This document shows positions 17,070 through 25,416 of a stretch of DNA of 64,000 nt, in pieces. The notes under the pieces are model-generated. The model was not told the DNA's origin and ran no database searches. It worked only from the letters and a program-made list of their open reading frames with translations. Origin of the DNA: Microvirga lupini (GTDB lineage: Bacteria; Pseudomonadota; Alphaproteobacteria; Rhizobiales; Beijerinckiaceae); the NCBI RefSeq assembly GCF_014191055.1, contig NZ_JACHWB010000001.1, forward strand, positions 1,331,875 through 1,395,874, in the 5' to 3' direction. The translations under genes and the position numbers were made by a program. Numbering within the stretch: position 1 is the stretch's first letter; every line of letters begins with the position of its first letter.

Positions 17070-17705
17070 ATGCTCGCTCTCTACTACTATCCCGGCAATG
17101 CCAGCCTTTTGCCGCATATGATGCTGCGCGAGATCGGAGCCGAGTTCGAGCTGCGTCTGGTGGACCGCGGGCAGAATGTCCAGAAAAGCGCCGAGTATCT
17201 GAGGCTCAATCCCAATGGCCGCATCCCGGTTCTCGTCGACGGCGATCTCGTGCTGTTCGAAACGGCGGCCGTTGCCCTGCATCTGGCCGACAAGTTCCCG
17301 CAGGCCGGTCTCGCGCCTGCCGTTGGAACGGCGGAGCGGGCCGAGTTCTATAAGTGGATGGTCCACCTGACGAACACCCCGCAGGCGGAATACCGCGCCT
17401 GGTTCTACCCGCACGAGCATGTGAGCGACGAGGCTGCCGCGCCGGCCGTGAAGCAGGCGGCCAATGAGCGCCTCAACCGCATGTTCGACGTCATTTCCGA
17501 GCAGCTCGGCGACAGGACATGGCTGCTCGGGGATCGCTTCTCCGCCGCCGATCTCTTCCTGTTCATGCTGATCCGCTGGGGCCGGGGCATGCCGCGTCCG
17601 CCGCGCAGCCTGCCGAACCTGAACGCCCTGGCCGAGCGGGTTCTGGCGAGGCCTGCAGTGCAGCAGGCCCTTGAGGCGGAAGGGATCAAGGCTCCGGTCT
17701 TCTGA
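17070..17705 (+). CDS. glutathione S-transferase family protein
   Basis: A protein of 211 residues with an N-terminal thioredoxin-like domain (LALYYYPGNASLLPHMMLRE; NPNGRIPVLVDGDLVLFETAAV, where Pro and Glu-Thr bind glutathione) and a C-terminal helical domain ending in ARPAVQQALEAEG. The SLLPHMML context near residue 12 is where beta-class GSTs bind glutathione; no cysteine is visible there. The role is probably conjugation or reduction of an electrophile. The ATG at 17070 starts the fold; an upstream extension of 22 residues overlaps the ppk2 promoter region. Confidence 0.87.
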   Translation: MLALYYYPGNASLLPHMMLREIGAEFELRLVDRGQNVQKSAEYLRLNPNGRIPVLVDGDLVLFETAAVALHLADKFPQAGLAPAVGTAERAEFYKWMVHLTNTPQAEYRAWFYPHEHVSDEAAAPAVKQAANERLNRMFDVISEQLGDRTWLLGDRFSAADLFLFMLIRWGRGMPRPPRSLPNLNALAERVLARPAVQQALEAEGIKAPVF

Positions 17706-17708
17706 ACG

Positions 17709-19292
17709 CTACTTCCTGCGCGACGTGCGTTTCGACGATTTTTGCTCCGGTAGGACCTGATCGATCTTTCCGATATCGGCCCATGGATCTCTCTTGAGAG
17801 CGAGGAGGCGCTTGCCCAGATTCGCGACAGTGAAGCCGTTGGGCCTGAGATCGGATGAAAGCTCCTCCCAGGCAATCGGTGTCGCCACCGGCGCACCGGG
17901 TCGCGAGCGGGTGGAGTAGGGCGCGACGGCCGATGCCTCGCGGTTGTTGCGAAGATAGTCGATGAAGATGCGGCCCTCGCGCTCCTGCTTGACGGACGTG
18001 GTGGTGTAGCGATCCGGCTCGTCGGCCGCCATGGCCTCCGCGATCCCGCGTGAGAAATCGAGCGCCTCCTTCCAGGGAGCCTTCGGCTTCAGGGGAACGA
18101 CTACGTGCAGGCCCTTGCCGCCCGTGGTTTTGACGAGCGTTTCCAGACCGAGCGCTTTCAGACGCTTGCGCACCGCGAGCGCGCCCTCGACCACGCGCGG
18201 CCAATCTACGCCTTCCCCTGGGTCGAGATCGAAGATGAGTCGGTCAGGACGTTCCAGATCGGCAAGGGTCGCGCCCCAGACATGCATCTCCAGGACGCCC
18301 GACTGCACCAGGGCGATCACGCCCTGGATGTCGGTGACCGTCAGAGCCTCCTGCGTGCCGCTGTTGTCCGGAATCGTAACGCGATGGATGAAGTCGCTCA
18401 TGCCGGCCCAGGAATGCCGCTGGACGAAGCACTTCTTCTCCGCGCCTCCCGGGCAGCGGATGAGGGTCAGCGGGCGGTTGGCCAGATGCGGCAGGAGCCA
18501 TCCGCCGATGTCGAGATAGAATTCCGCCAGTTCCTGCTTGGTAAGTCCCTGATCTTCCCACAGCACGCGGTCCGGATGGGTGAGGCGCACCCCTGCCACT
18601 TCGATATCGCCAGCCTTTGCGGCCTGGGCGCTTGAGGCTCGCTTTGAAGTTTTCGCCGATGCGGCCTTCTTAGGGGCGGATTTCCGTTTGGGAGCGCTCT
18701 TGTTGGTGGCGCTCTTGACCGCACGTTGAGGTGCGATCTCCTCGAGCGAGCGCCCGGTTTTCACCGAGAGCGGTGCCTGCTCGAGAATATCCGGGTCATC
18801 CTCGGTCCTTGCATGCGCATCATCGGCCTTGAGCAGCAGCCAGGATGGCTGTCGCTCGCGCGGACGCTTCGCCATGCGGACGAGATGCCAGGCGCCTTTG
18901 AGCTTCTCGCCATCGAGGCGGAAGGTGAGGCGGCCTTTCTCGTAAGCCTCCTGAGGGTCGCCTTCCGGTTCCCAGGTGCCTCGGTCCCACAGCAGGACGG
19001 TGCCGCCGCCATATTGGCCCTCGGGAATGGTCCCTTCGAAACCGCCATATTCCAGAGGATGGTCTTCGACCTCGACCGCCAGACGCTTTTCGCCTTTGAC
19101 GAGGCTCGGCCCCTTTGCGACCGCCCAGCTCTTCAGCACGCCGTCGAGTTCGAGGCGGAAGTCGTAGTGCAGGCGGGAGGCATCGTGCTTCTGCACGACG
19201 AAGGAGGCGCCCTGGCGCCGGGAGGCCTTGCCTGCCGGCTCCGAGGTCTTGGTGAAGTCGCGCTTGGCGCGATAGGCTGCGAGCTTTGCCAT
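17709..19292 (-). CDS. ligD: LigD-like protein with 3'-phosphoesterase and polymerase domains but no ligase domain
   Basis: A protein of 527 residues. Residues about 25-165 are the LigD phosphoesterase domain (FVVQKHDASRLHYDFRLE, AVAKGPSL, PLEYGGFEGTIPEGQYGGG). Residues about 195-225 are a Lys/Ala/Ser-rich linker. Residues about 228-520 are the archaeo-eukaryotic primase-like polymerase domain (LTHPDRVLWEDQGLTKQELA, metal Asp pair in LIFDLDPGEG, TTGGKGLHVVVPL, DYLRNNREASAVAPYSTR). Full LigD proteins of relatives are about 800-900 residues with an ATP-dependent ligase domain between these two. No ligase motif (KxDG) or room for it exists here. It would process and fill DNA ends in Ku-dependent end joining and need a separate ligase. 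Confidence 0.87.
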   Translation of the reverse strand: MAKLAAYRAKRDFTKTSEPAGKASRRQGASFVVQKHDASRLHYDFRLELDGVLKSWAVAKGPSLVKGEKRLAVEVEDHPLEYGGFEGTIPEGQYGGGTVLLWDRGTWEPEGDPQEAYEKGRLTFRLDGEKLKGAWHLVRMAKRPRERQPSWLLLKADDAHARTEDDPDILEQAPLSVKTGRSLEEIAPQRAVKSATNKSAPKRKSAPKKAASAKTSKRASSAQAAKAGDIEVAGVRLTHPDRVLWEDQGLTKQELAEFYLDIGGWLLPHLANRPLTLIRCPGGAEKKCFVQRHSWAGMSDFIHRVTIPDNSGTQEALTVTDIQGVIALVQSGVLEMHVWGATLADLERPDRLIFDLDPGEGVDWPRVVEGALAVRKRLKALGLETLVKTTGGKGLHVVVPLKPKAPWKEALDFSRGIAEAMAADEPDRYTTTSVKQEREGRIFIDYLRNNREASAVAPYSTRSRPGAPVATPIAWEELSSDLRPNGFTVANLGKRLLALKRDPWADIGKIDQVLPEQKSSKRTSRRK

Positions 19293-19301
19293 GGTGCCAG
19301 A

Positions 19302-19345
19302 GCATGATCCGGTGAGATGGATACCGGTTCACCGCACGATCATGC
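19302..19345. repeat. intergenic palindrome with GCATGATC/GATCATGC arms
   Basis: Outer arms GCATGATC (19302-19309) and GATCATGC (19338-19345) enclose inner arms GGTGA (19311-19315) and TCACC (19329-19333). This general pattern, a GATCATGC-type palindrome around an ACCGGTT-like centre, is common between genes in Hyphomicrobiales genomes. It lies just upstream of the ligD-like start and downstream of nothing convergent, so it is not obviously a terminator. Confidence 0.6.
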
Positions 19346-19390
19346 GGCAAACAAAGATCAAATCCGCACGATGGTCTCCGGTTCCCGCCG

Positions 19391-21025
19391 TCAGGAGGCG
19401 AGGGGCTGGGCTGCCGCTTCGTTCCCGTCGCCCTTGGTAAGGAAGGCCGCCGCGATCAGGTCGCGGGTGTACTCCTCGCGCGGACGGTCGAAGATTTCCT
19501 CGGCCGTGCCGCGCTCCACCACCTTGCCGCTCTTCATGACCATGATCTCGTCCGAGAGCGCCCGCACGACGGCGAGGTCGTGGCTGATGAACACATAGGC
19601 GAGGCCATGGGCCTTCTGGAGATTGCGGAGGAGCTCGACGATCTCCTTCTGCACCGAACGGTCAAGGGCCGAAGTCGGCTCGTCGAGGACCACGAGCTTG
19701 GGATGCAGGATCATGGCGCGGGCAATGGCAATGCGCTGGCGCTGGCCGCCGGAGAACTCGTGCGGGAAGCGGTTGCGCCACGCTGGGTCGAGCTGCACCT
19801 CCTCGAAGGCCTGGGCGGCACGCCGGTCACGCTCCTTGCGGGAGATGCTCGGCTCGTGGACGAGAAGACCCTCGGTCACGATCTCGCCCGCCGTCATGCG
19901 CGGGGAGAGGGAGCCGAATGGGTCCTGGAACACCAGCTGGAGATGACGTCTGAGGGGGCGCATCCCGCCGCGGTCGAGCGGCATGAGATTGCGGTCTTCG
20001 AAGCGGACGAGACCCGAGGCCGGCTGCAGGCGCAGGATGGCACGGCCGAGCGTCGACTTGCCGGAACCAGATTCGCCCACGACACCCACCGTTTCGCCAG
20101 CGCGAACCCTCAGGCTCACATCGTCGACGGCGCGAAGCACATGGGTTGCCTTGCCGAAGAAGCTCTTCTCCAGGGTGAACTGAACCGAGACGTTCTGGGC
20201 GTCCAGGACCACCGGAGCGCTGGCCGCAACGGGCTCCTTGCGTCCGGTCGGCTCGGCATCGATGAGCATCTGGGTATAGGGATGCTTCGGAGCGGCAAAG
20301 ATGTCGGCCGTGCGGCCGCTCTCCACAACCTCGCCGCGCTTCATCACATAGGTGCGGTCGGCAAAGCGCCGCACGACGCCGAGATCGTGGGTGATGAACA
20401 CGATCGACATGCCGAGACGCTTCTGCAGATCGGCCAGCAGGTCGAGAATGCGGGCCTGCACCGTCACGTCGAGAGCCGTCGTTGGTTCGTCGGCGATCAG
20501 CACGTCCGGATTGTTGGCGAGAGCCATGGCGATCATCACGCGCTGGCGCTGGCCGCCAGACATCTCGTGCGGATAGGCGTCGATGCGTCGCGCCGGATCC
20601 GGAATGCGGACAAGCTCCAGCAGTTCGATGGCGCGCTTTCGCGCGTCCGCCCTGCTCAAGCCGCCATGAGTGGTGAGCGGCAGAGCGATCTGATCTCCGA
20701 TCCTGTAGAGCGGATCGAGGGAGGTCATCGGCTCCTGAAAGATCATGGTGAGCTTGGAGCCGCGATAATGATTGAGGCGGTCCGGCGAGAGGCCAACCAG
20801 CTCCTCGCCGCGGTATTTGACCGAGCCTTCGGCCCAGCCGTTCGAGGCAAGCAGGCCCATGACCGACATCATGGTCTGGCTCTTGCCCGATCCGGACTCG
20901 CCGACGATGGCGACGGTCTCGCCCGCATTGACGTCGAGATCGATGCCCTTCACCGCATGCAGGATGCCGTCGCCGGTGCGGAATCGGACATTGAGGTTTC
21001 GAACGGAAAGAACGGGTTCGGCCAT
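19391..21025 (-). CDS. fused dipeptide/oligopeptide ABC transporter ATPase (DppD-DppF type)
   Basis: A protein of 544 residues with two complete ABC cassettes. The first has GESGSGKSQ (about residue 43), MSGGQRQR and [10 protein letters not shown]; the second (about residue 270 on) has [17 protein letters not shown] and [10 protein letters not shown]. Each half matches one ATPase of peptide/nickel importers. The ATG at 21025 is one base after the permease stop and has AAGGA upstream. It is last in the operon binding protein - DppB - DppC - ATPase. Fused ATPases of this kind resemble YejF, which serves microcin C and peptide uptake; that link is by architecture only. Confidence 0.88.
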   Translation of the reverse strand: MAEPVLSVRNLNVRFRTGDGILHAVKGIDLDVNAGETVAIVGESGSGKSQTMMSVMGLLASNGWAEGSVKYRGEELVGLSPDRLNHYRGSKLTMIFQEPMTSLDPLYRIGDQIALPLTTHGGLSRADARKRAIELLELVRIPDPARRIDAYPHEMSGGQRQRVMIAMALANNPDVLIADEPTTALDVTVQARILDLLADLQKRLGMSIVFITHDLGVVRRFADRTYVMKRGEVVESGRTADIFAAPKHPYTQMLIDAEPTGRKEPVAASAPVVLDAQNVSVQFTLEKSFFGKATHVLRAVDDVSLRVRAGETVGVVGESGSGKSTLGRAILRLQPASGLVRFEDRNLMPLDRGGMRPLRRHLQLVFQDPFGSLSPRMTAGEIVTEGLLVHEPSISRKERDRRAAQAFEEVQLDPAWRNRFPHEFSGGQRQRIAIARAMILHPKLVVLDEPTSALDRSVQKEIVELLRNLQKAHGLAYVFISHDLAVVRALSDEIMVMKSGKVVERGTAEEIFDRPREEYTRDLIAAAFLTKGDGNEAAAQPLAS

Positions 21026-21026
21026 G

Positions 21027-22169
21027 TCAGCGATCCTTCGGGTCGAGTGCATCGCGCAAGCCGTCACCGATGAAGTTCAGGCAGAAGAGGATCGCGACAA
21101 GCGTGATGGAGGGATAGATCAGCATCCAGGTGGCGCCCTGGATGTTCTTGGCGCCTTCCGAGATCAGGACGCCGAGACTGGTGTTCGGCTCCTGGACGCC
21201 AAGGCCGAGGAAGGAGAGGAAGCTTTCGAGGAGGATCACCTTCGGCACGAGAAGCGTCATGTAAACCACGACGGGACCAAGAGTATTGGGGATCACGTGG
21301 CGGCGGATGATGCCTTTCGTCTCGACGCCGAGCGCCTCGGCGGCCTGGACGTATTCCTGCCGCTTAATGGAGAGTGTCTGTCCGCGGACGATGCGTGCCA
21401 TGTCGAGCCATTCGACCGCGCCAACTGCGATGAACATGAGCACGAAATTGCGGCCGAAGAACACGACCAGCATGATCACGAAGAAGATGAAGGGCAGGGA
21501 GTAGAGGATGTCGACGATGCGCATCATCACGAGATCGACACGCCCGCCGAGATAGCCGGATGTGGCGCCATAGATAACACCGATGACGATCGCCACGAAG
21601 GTGGCGAGCAGCCCGATGGCAAGCGAAACTTGGCCTGCCTTCATGGTACGGGTGAGAAGATCGCGCCCGTTGGTGTCCGTGCCGAACAAGAAGTACTGTC
21701 GCTTCAGAGGCACGTCGACGACGAGCCTCTGGCCGTCCTGTTGCTTTTCGACCACCTTGGCCGGACCGAACAGGTCCGAGCGCTCGAAATAGGCGAGCAA
21801 TCGCTCGTCGATCGGTCGGGCGCTGGAGCTCACGAGCGTCATGTGAACGACGTCGTTGTCGATGGCGATGTTCTCGGCCTTCGCGCGAACGCGAGCGCCG
21901 ATGCGCTCGATGTTTGGTCCGATCTGATCGGCCTTGGGATAGGCCTCCAGGCTCGCAGGCACCTTCACATAATCCGGGTAGACCCGGTCAAAGGGGTGAC
22001 CTGTGAGGAGCGGCCCGAAGATGCATGCAAGCGCGATCAACCCCAGCACGATAATGCTGGTGAGAGCCGCCCGGTTGCGGATGAGACGCCCGCGGGCCTC
22101 GGCCCAGAGGGAGCGTCCGGTGATGGGACCTGTCATGGTCTCGACAGGAAGAACGGCGCCTTCAGCCAT
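21027..22169 (-). CDS. peptide ABC transporter permease (DppC/OppC type)
   Basis: A permease of 380 residues. After an N-terminal helix (IIVLGLIALACIFGPLLTG, about residues 27-50) there is an unusually long periplasmic loop (about 50-165), then FGTDTNGRDLLTR, and the permease core with ARIVRGQTLSIKRQEYVQAAEALG (EAA coupling loop). The start at 22169 gives the usual short cytoplasmic N-terminus. It follows the DppB-type permease by eight bases. A long insert between the first helix and the core is typical of YejE-like OppC homologues. It forms the channel with the DppB-like subunit. Confidence 0.88.
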   Translation of the reverse strand: MAEGAVLPVETMTGPITGRSLWAEARGRLIRNRAALTSIIVLGLIALACIFGPLLTGHPFDRVYPDYVKVPASLEAYPKADQIGPNIERIGARVRAKAENIAIDNDVVHMTLVSSSARPIDERLLAYFERSDLFGPAKVVEKQQDGQRLVVDVPLKRQYFLFGTDTNGRDLLTRTMKAGQVSLAIGLLATFVAIVIGVIYGATSGYLGGRVDLVMMRIVDILYSLPFIFFVIMLVVFFGRNFVLMFIAVGAVEWLDMARIVRGQTLSIKRQEYVQAAEALGVETKGIIRRHVIPNTLGPVVVYMTLLVPKVILLESFLSFLGLGVQEPNTSLGVLISEGAKNIQGATWMLIYPSITLVAILFCLNFIGDGLRDALDPKDR

Positions 22170-22177
22170 GGGAGATC

Positions 22178-23098
22178 TCACTCGTAGCGAATGCGCGGAT
22201 CGATAAGGGCGTAGAGAATATCGACCACGAGGTTGAAGAGCAGAACGAAGACCGCCACCACCACGACCGTGCCCATGACGAGCGTGTAGTCGCGGTTCAG
22301 AGCGCCTTCGACGAAGTAGCGCCCGATGCCCGGCAGACCGAAGATGGTTTCCACCACCACCGAGCCGGTGAGCAGGGCAGCCGCCGCCGGACCGAGATAG
22401 GACACGACGGGCAGGGCCGCTCCGCGCAGGGCATGGGCCACGACCACCCGCGTCGGCAGACCGAGCGAGCGTAGGGTGCGGATGTGGTTGGACCGCAGAT
22501 TTTCGATCATGGCGGCGCGGGTCATGCGCGCAACGACCGCGATCTGCGGCAGGGCCAGGACCAGCACGGGCAGGATGAGATTGCGGATATTGCCGTTGGC
22601 CCAGCCGGCCACGGGGAGCCACGCAAGGGCCAGACCGAAAACGATTTGGAAGATCGGCGCTACGACGAAATTCGGAATGGTCAGGCCGAGCGCGCCCATG
22701 CCGGTCACCAGATAATCGATGGTGCTGTTCTGGCGCAAAGCGGCAATGGAGCCGAGGGTGCCGCCGACGATGATCGCGAAGGAGAGGGCCAAGGCTCCCA
22801 GCGTCATGGAAATAGGCAGGCCTTGAGCGAAGAGTTCAGCAACCGAGAAGTCGCGGAGGATGAAGGAGGGGCCGAAATCCCCTCGCATGACCGCGCCCAG
22901 ATAGAGCCAGTATTGCTCGATCAGCGGCTTATCGAGCTGATAGATCCGGTTGAGGTTCTCCATCACTTTGGCCTCAAGAGGCCGCTCCAGATCGAACGGT
23001 CCGCCAGGGGCGAGCCGGATCAGGAAGAACGAGATCGTGATGATGATGAAGAGCGTGGGGATGGCCGACAGGAAGCGGCGAAGGATGAAGGAGAGCAC
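22178..23098 (-). CDS. peptide ABC transporter permease (DppB/OppB type)
   Basis: A permease of 306 residues. It begins with the canonical MLSFILRRFLSAIPTLFIII helix, then GDFGPSF, and has RAAMIENLRSNHIRTLRSLGL as the ATPase-coupling loop and VVVETIFGLPGIGRYFVEGAL near the end, all standard for the DppB group. The GTG start has a strong AGGAGGAG nearby. A hairpin terminator separates it from the binding-protein gene upstream, so it is likely expressed at a lower level than the binding protein. Confidence 0.9.
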   Translation of the reverse strand: MLSFILRRFLSAIPTLFIIITISFFLIRLAPGGPFDLERPLEAKVMENLNRIYQLDKPLIEQYWLYLGAVMRGDFGPSFILRDFSVAELFAQGLPISMTLGALALSFAIIVGGTLGSIAALRQNSTIDYLVTGMGALGLTIPNFVVAPIFQIVFGLALAWLPVAGWANGNIRNLILPVLVLALPQIAVVARMTRAAMIENLRSNHIRTLRSLGLPTRVVVAHALRGAALPVVSYLGPAAAALLTGSVVVETIFGLPGIGRYFVEGALNRDYTLVMGTVVVVAVFVLLFNLVVDILYALIDPRIRYE

Positions 23099-23140
23099 GG
23101 AAAGCTCCTCCTGCTGCTACAGCATAACAGTAAAAGAATA

Positions 23141-23165
23141 GGGCGGTCTGAAGAACAGACCGCCC
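23141..23165 (-). terminator. hairpin terminator/attenuator between binding-protein and permease genes
   Basis: A perfect 10-bp stem (23141-23150 with 23156-23165) closed by a five-base loop. On the minus strand it is followed by TATTCTTTTACTG, T-rich as expected for an intrinsic terminator. It lies 18 bases past the binding-protein stop and about 40 bases before the next permease start, so it probably acts as a partial terminator that favours binding-protein mRNA. Confidence 0.72.
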
Positions 23166-23183
23166 CTTTGATCAAAATTATTT

Positions 23184-24770
23184 TTACTGCGTCTTCGACA
23201 GGTACCGCGACGGATAGACGCCGCGCGTATTCTGCACGAAGCCCTGAATCTTCGGCGAGATCAGGTTGCTCTTGCCGTAGTACATGATTGGGATCCAGGG
23301 CATGTCCTTCATGAGGATCGTCTCGGCCTGCCTCATGATGTCGGCGCGCTTCTTCAGGTCGAGTTCGACGGCGGCCTGATCGAGAAGCTTGTCGAACTGC
23401 GGGTTGTTGTATTTGCCCGCGTTGAAGCCCCTGGTGTCGCTCTTGAGGAGGAACAGGAAGTTGCTCGGATCATTGACGTCGGCAATCCACCCATAGCGGG
23501 CCACTTCAAAATCACCGCCGTCGCGCAGGTGAGCGAAGTGGGTCTTGCCGTCCGTGTTGATGAACGAGGTCTCGATACCGGCCTGCTTCCACTGCTCGGC
23601 GATGGCGATCACCGAGTTGCGGTTGTTGTCCGTGGTGTTGTAGCGGATCTCGACCTTCAGCGGCTTGCCGGGGCCGAAGCCTGCTTCCGTCAGAAGCTTC
23701 TTGGCGGCTTCCTCACGATCGATCGGAGACTGGTCCTTGTAGCTCATGTAGGCCGGCTCGCCGTAGTTGCCCACGCCCGGAGGCATGAACGAGTAGCCCG
23801 GCTGCATGGTCTGGCCCCAGATCTGCTCGGCGACGAACTCGCGATCGATGAGCATGGAGAGAGCTTGGCGCACCTTCACGTCGTTGAAGGGGGCCTTGGA
23901 GGAGTTCACGATGAAGAACCAGGTGCCGAGATACGGACCGAGCTTGACCTGATCCTTGAAGCGCTCCTTCAGCGACTTGATCTGATCGGCCGGAAGCTCG
24001 TCCATGCTGTCGAGTTCACCGGCTTCATAGCGGCGCACGCCGGCGGCGAGGTCAGAATGCGGGATGAAGTTGACTGCGTCGAGCTTGACGTTCTTGGCGT
24101 CCCAGTAGTTCTCGTTCTTCACGAGCTTGATGTGCGAGTTCGGCGCGAATTCGGCGAGCTTGAAGGCTCCGTTCGACACCATGTTGCCCGGCTTCACGAA
24201 GTCCTTGCCGAACTTCTCGACGGACGCCTTATGCACCGGCAGGCTGGTTTGGTGGGTCAGCAGCTCGAGGAAGTAAGGAGTCGGCGCCTCGAGATTGATC
24301 TCGAGCGTCTTGGCGTCAACGGCCTTCACGCCCAGTTCCTCGGGCTTTGCCTGGCCCTTGTTGACCTTCTCGGCATTCTTGATGGGGTAGAGGATGTTGG
24401 CGTACTTCGCACCCGTCTCTGGATTCATGATACGGCGGTAGGAATAAACGAAGTCCTCGGCCGTGATCGGATCGCCGTTTGACCATTTCAGGCCATTACG
24501 CAGCGTAAAGCGATAGGTCTTGCCGTCGTCGCTGACTTCCCATTTCTCGGCTTGGCCGGCAATGGGTTCGGCCTTGGGGCTGTAGGCCACGAGACCTTCG
24601 AGGAGATCGCGCAGGATGTGAGATTCCTGGACTGTCGAGGTCTTGTGAGTGTCGAGCGTTTCAGGCTCGCCGGTGTTGCCGCGGTTGTAGGTGACTTGCG
24701 CGACCGCGAAGCTCGAGAAGGCTACCGTTGCGGCAGCCGCCAGAGCGGTACGTTTCAACCATGATGACAT
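23184..24770 (-). CDS. peptide ABC transporter substrate-binding protein (OppA/DppA type)
   Basis: A secreted protein of 528 residues. The signal peptide is MSSWLKRTALAAAATVAFSS with cleavage after AVA near residue 24. The mature part shows the SBP family 5 signature (TYRFTLRNGLKWSNGDPITAEDFVYSYRRIMNP, about residues 89-120), plus QALSMLIDREFV and the C-terminal AETILMKDMPWIPIMYY. The family binds oligopeptides, murein peptides or nickel chelates. The GEPETLDTHKTSTVQESHI stretch and RRIMNPETGAKYA are close to OppA/MppA. AAGGGA precedes the start. It is first in its operon and upstream DNA is AT-rich, with a short palindrome that may be an operator. Confidence 0.88.
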   Translation of the reverse strand: MSSWLKRTALAAAATVAFSSFAVAQVTYNRGNTGEPETLDTHKTSTVQESHILRDLLEGLVAYSPKAEPIAGQAEKWEVSDDGKTYRFTLRNGLKWSNGDPITAEDFVYSYRRIMNPETGAKYANILYPIKNAEKVNKGQAKPEELGVKAVDAKTLEINLEAPTPYFLELLTHQTSLPVHKASVEKFGKDFVKPGNMVSNGAFKLAEFAPNSHIKLVKNENYWDAKNVKLDAVNFIPHSDLAAGVRRYEAGELDSMDELPADQIKSLKERFKDQVKLGPYLGTWFFIVNSSKAPFNDVKVRQALSMLIDREFVAEQIWGQTMQPGYSFMPPGVGNYGEPAYMSYKDQSPIDREEAAKKLLTEAGFGPGKPLKVEIRYNTTDNNRNSVIAIAEQWKQAGIETSFINTDGKTHFAHLRDGGDFEVARYGWIADVNDPSNFLFLLKSDTRGFNAGKYNNPQFDKLLDQAAVELDLKKRADIMRQAETILMKDMPWIPIMYYGKSNLISPKIQGFVQNTRGVYPSRYLSKTQ

Positions 24771-24852
24771 TGGACGCGTTCCCTTTCTGATTATCTCAGG
24801 GTTTTTTAAATGTTTCGGCCAGAGCCGGTAAGGCAGTAACCTTGTCCTATTT

Positions 24853-24866
24853 GTTGATCAATCAAC
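24853..24866. promoter_or_regulatory. palindrome GTTGAT-CA-ATCAAC upstream of the OppA-type gene
   Basis: A perfect 6+6 palindrome with a two-base centre in the 169-base, AT-rich gap between the binding-protein start (24770) and the GlcG-like stop (24940). It is 83 bases before the start codon, near where a promoter would be. The form resembles binding sites of dimeric helix-turn-helix repressors. No regulator gene adjoins it. The call is based on symmetry and position only. Confidence 0.35.
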
Positions 24867-24939
24867 TGTTTATGTCCAGTACTATCCAAAAAATTAAGGA
24901 ATTCCTGGAATAACAAAGGGTTGAGCCTGTGGAGACGGC

Positions 24940-25389
24940 TCAGGCGCCGGTATCGAAGACCAAGCCGACGGCCTCGATCCCAGCGGCGGCGGCGATTTCG
25001 TCATTGTCGGATGTGTCGCCGGAAACGCCCACCGATCCCAGGATCCGTCCCTGGCCGTCCTTGATCAGAACCCCGCCCGGAACCGGAACGAGTTGCCCGC
25101 CGACCGCATGGGTGGCCGAAGCGATGAAGTAGGGACGGTCGGTCGCCATCTTGTGCAGGGCGCGCGAGCCGATGCCGAGGGCCAGGGCGCCATAAGCCTT
25201 GCCCATGGCGATCTCGGCCCGCTTGATGCTGGTGCCGTCTTCCGAGAGGAGGGCCTTGAGCGAGCCGCGGGCGTCATAAACCACCACCGAGAGAGGCTTG
25301 AAGGACTTCTCCCGGGCAGTCTTGAGGGCGGTGGTGGCGATTGTTTGAGCCGCTTCCAGGGTGAGTTCGGTCACTGGTTTCTCCATCAT
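24940..25389 (-). CDS. GlcG/HbpS-family heme-binding-like protein
   Basis: A protein of 149 residues matching the GlcG/HbpS (DUF336) family: LTLEAAQTIATTALKTAREK, VVVYDARGSLKALLSEDG, AEIAMGKAYGALALG and the C-terminal GVSGDTSDNDEIAAAAGIEAVG. Members bind heme or act in small-molecule turnover; E. coli GlcG has unknown function. There is no signal peptide, so it is cytoplasmic. It starts 27 bases after puuD on the same strand, suggesting one transcript with the heme-containing urate hydroxylase. Its two adjacent ATG codons make the start ambiguous by one residue. Confidence 0.85.
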   Translation of the reverse strand: MMEKPVTELTLEAAQTIATTALKTAREKSFKPLSVVVYDARGSLKALLSEDGTSIKRAEIAMGKAYGALALGIGSRALHKMATDRPYFIASATHAVGGQLVPVPGGVLIKDGQGRILGSVGVSGDTSDNDEIAAAAGIEAVGLVFDTGA

Positions 25390-25416
25390 AATGTTTGTGG
25401 CCGCAGGATGCGGAAT

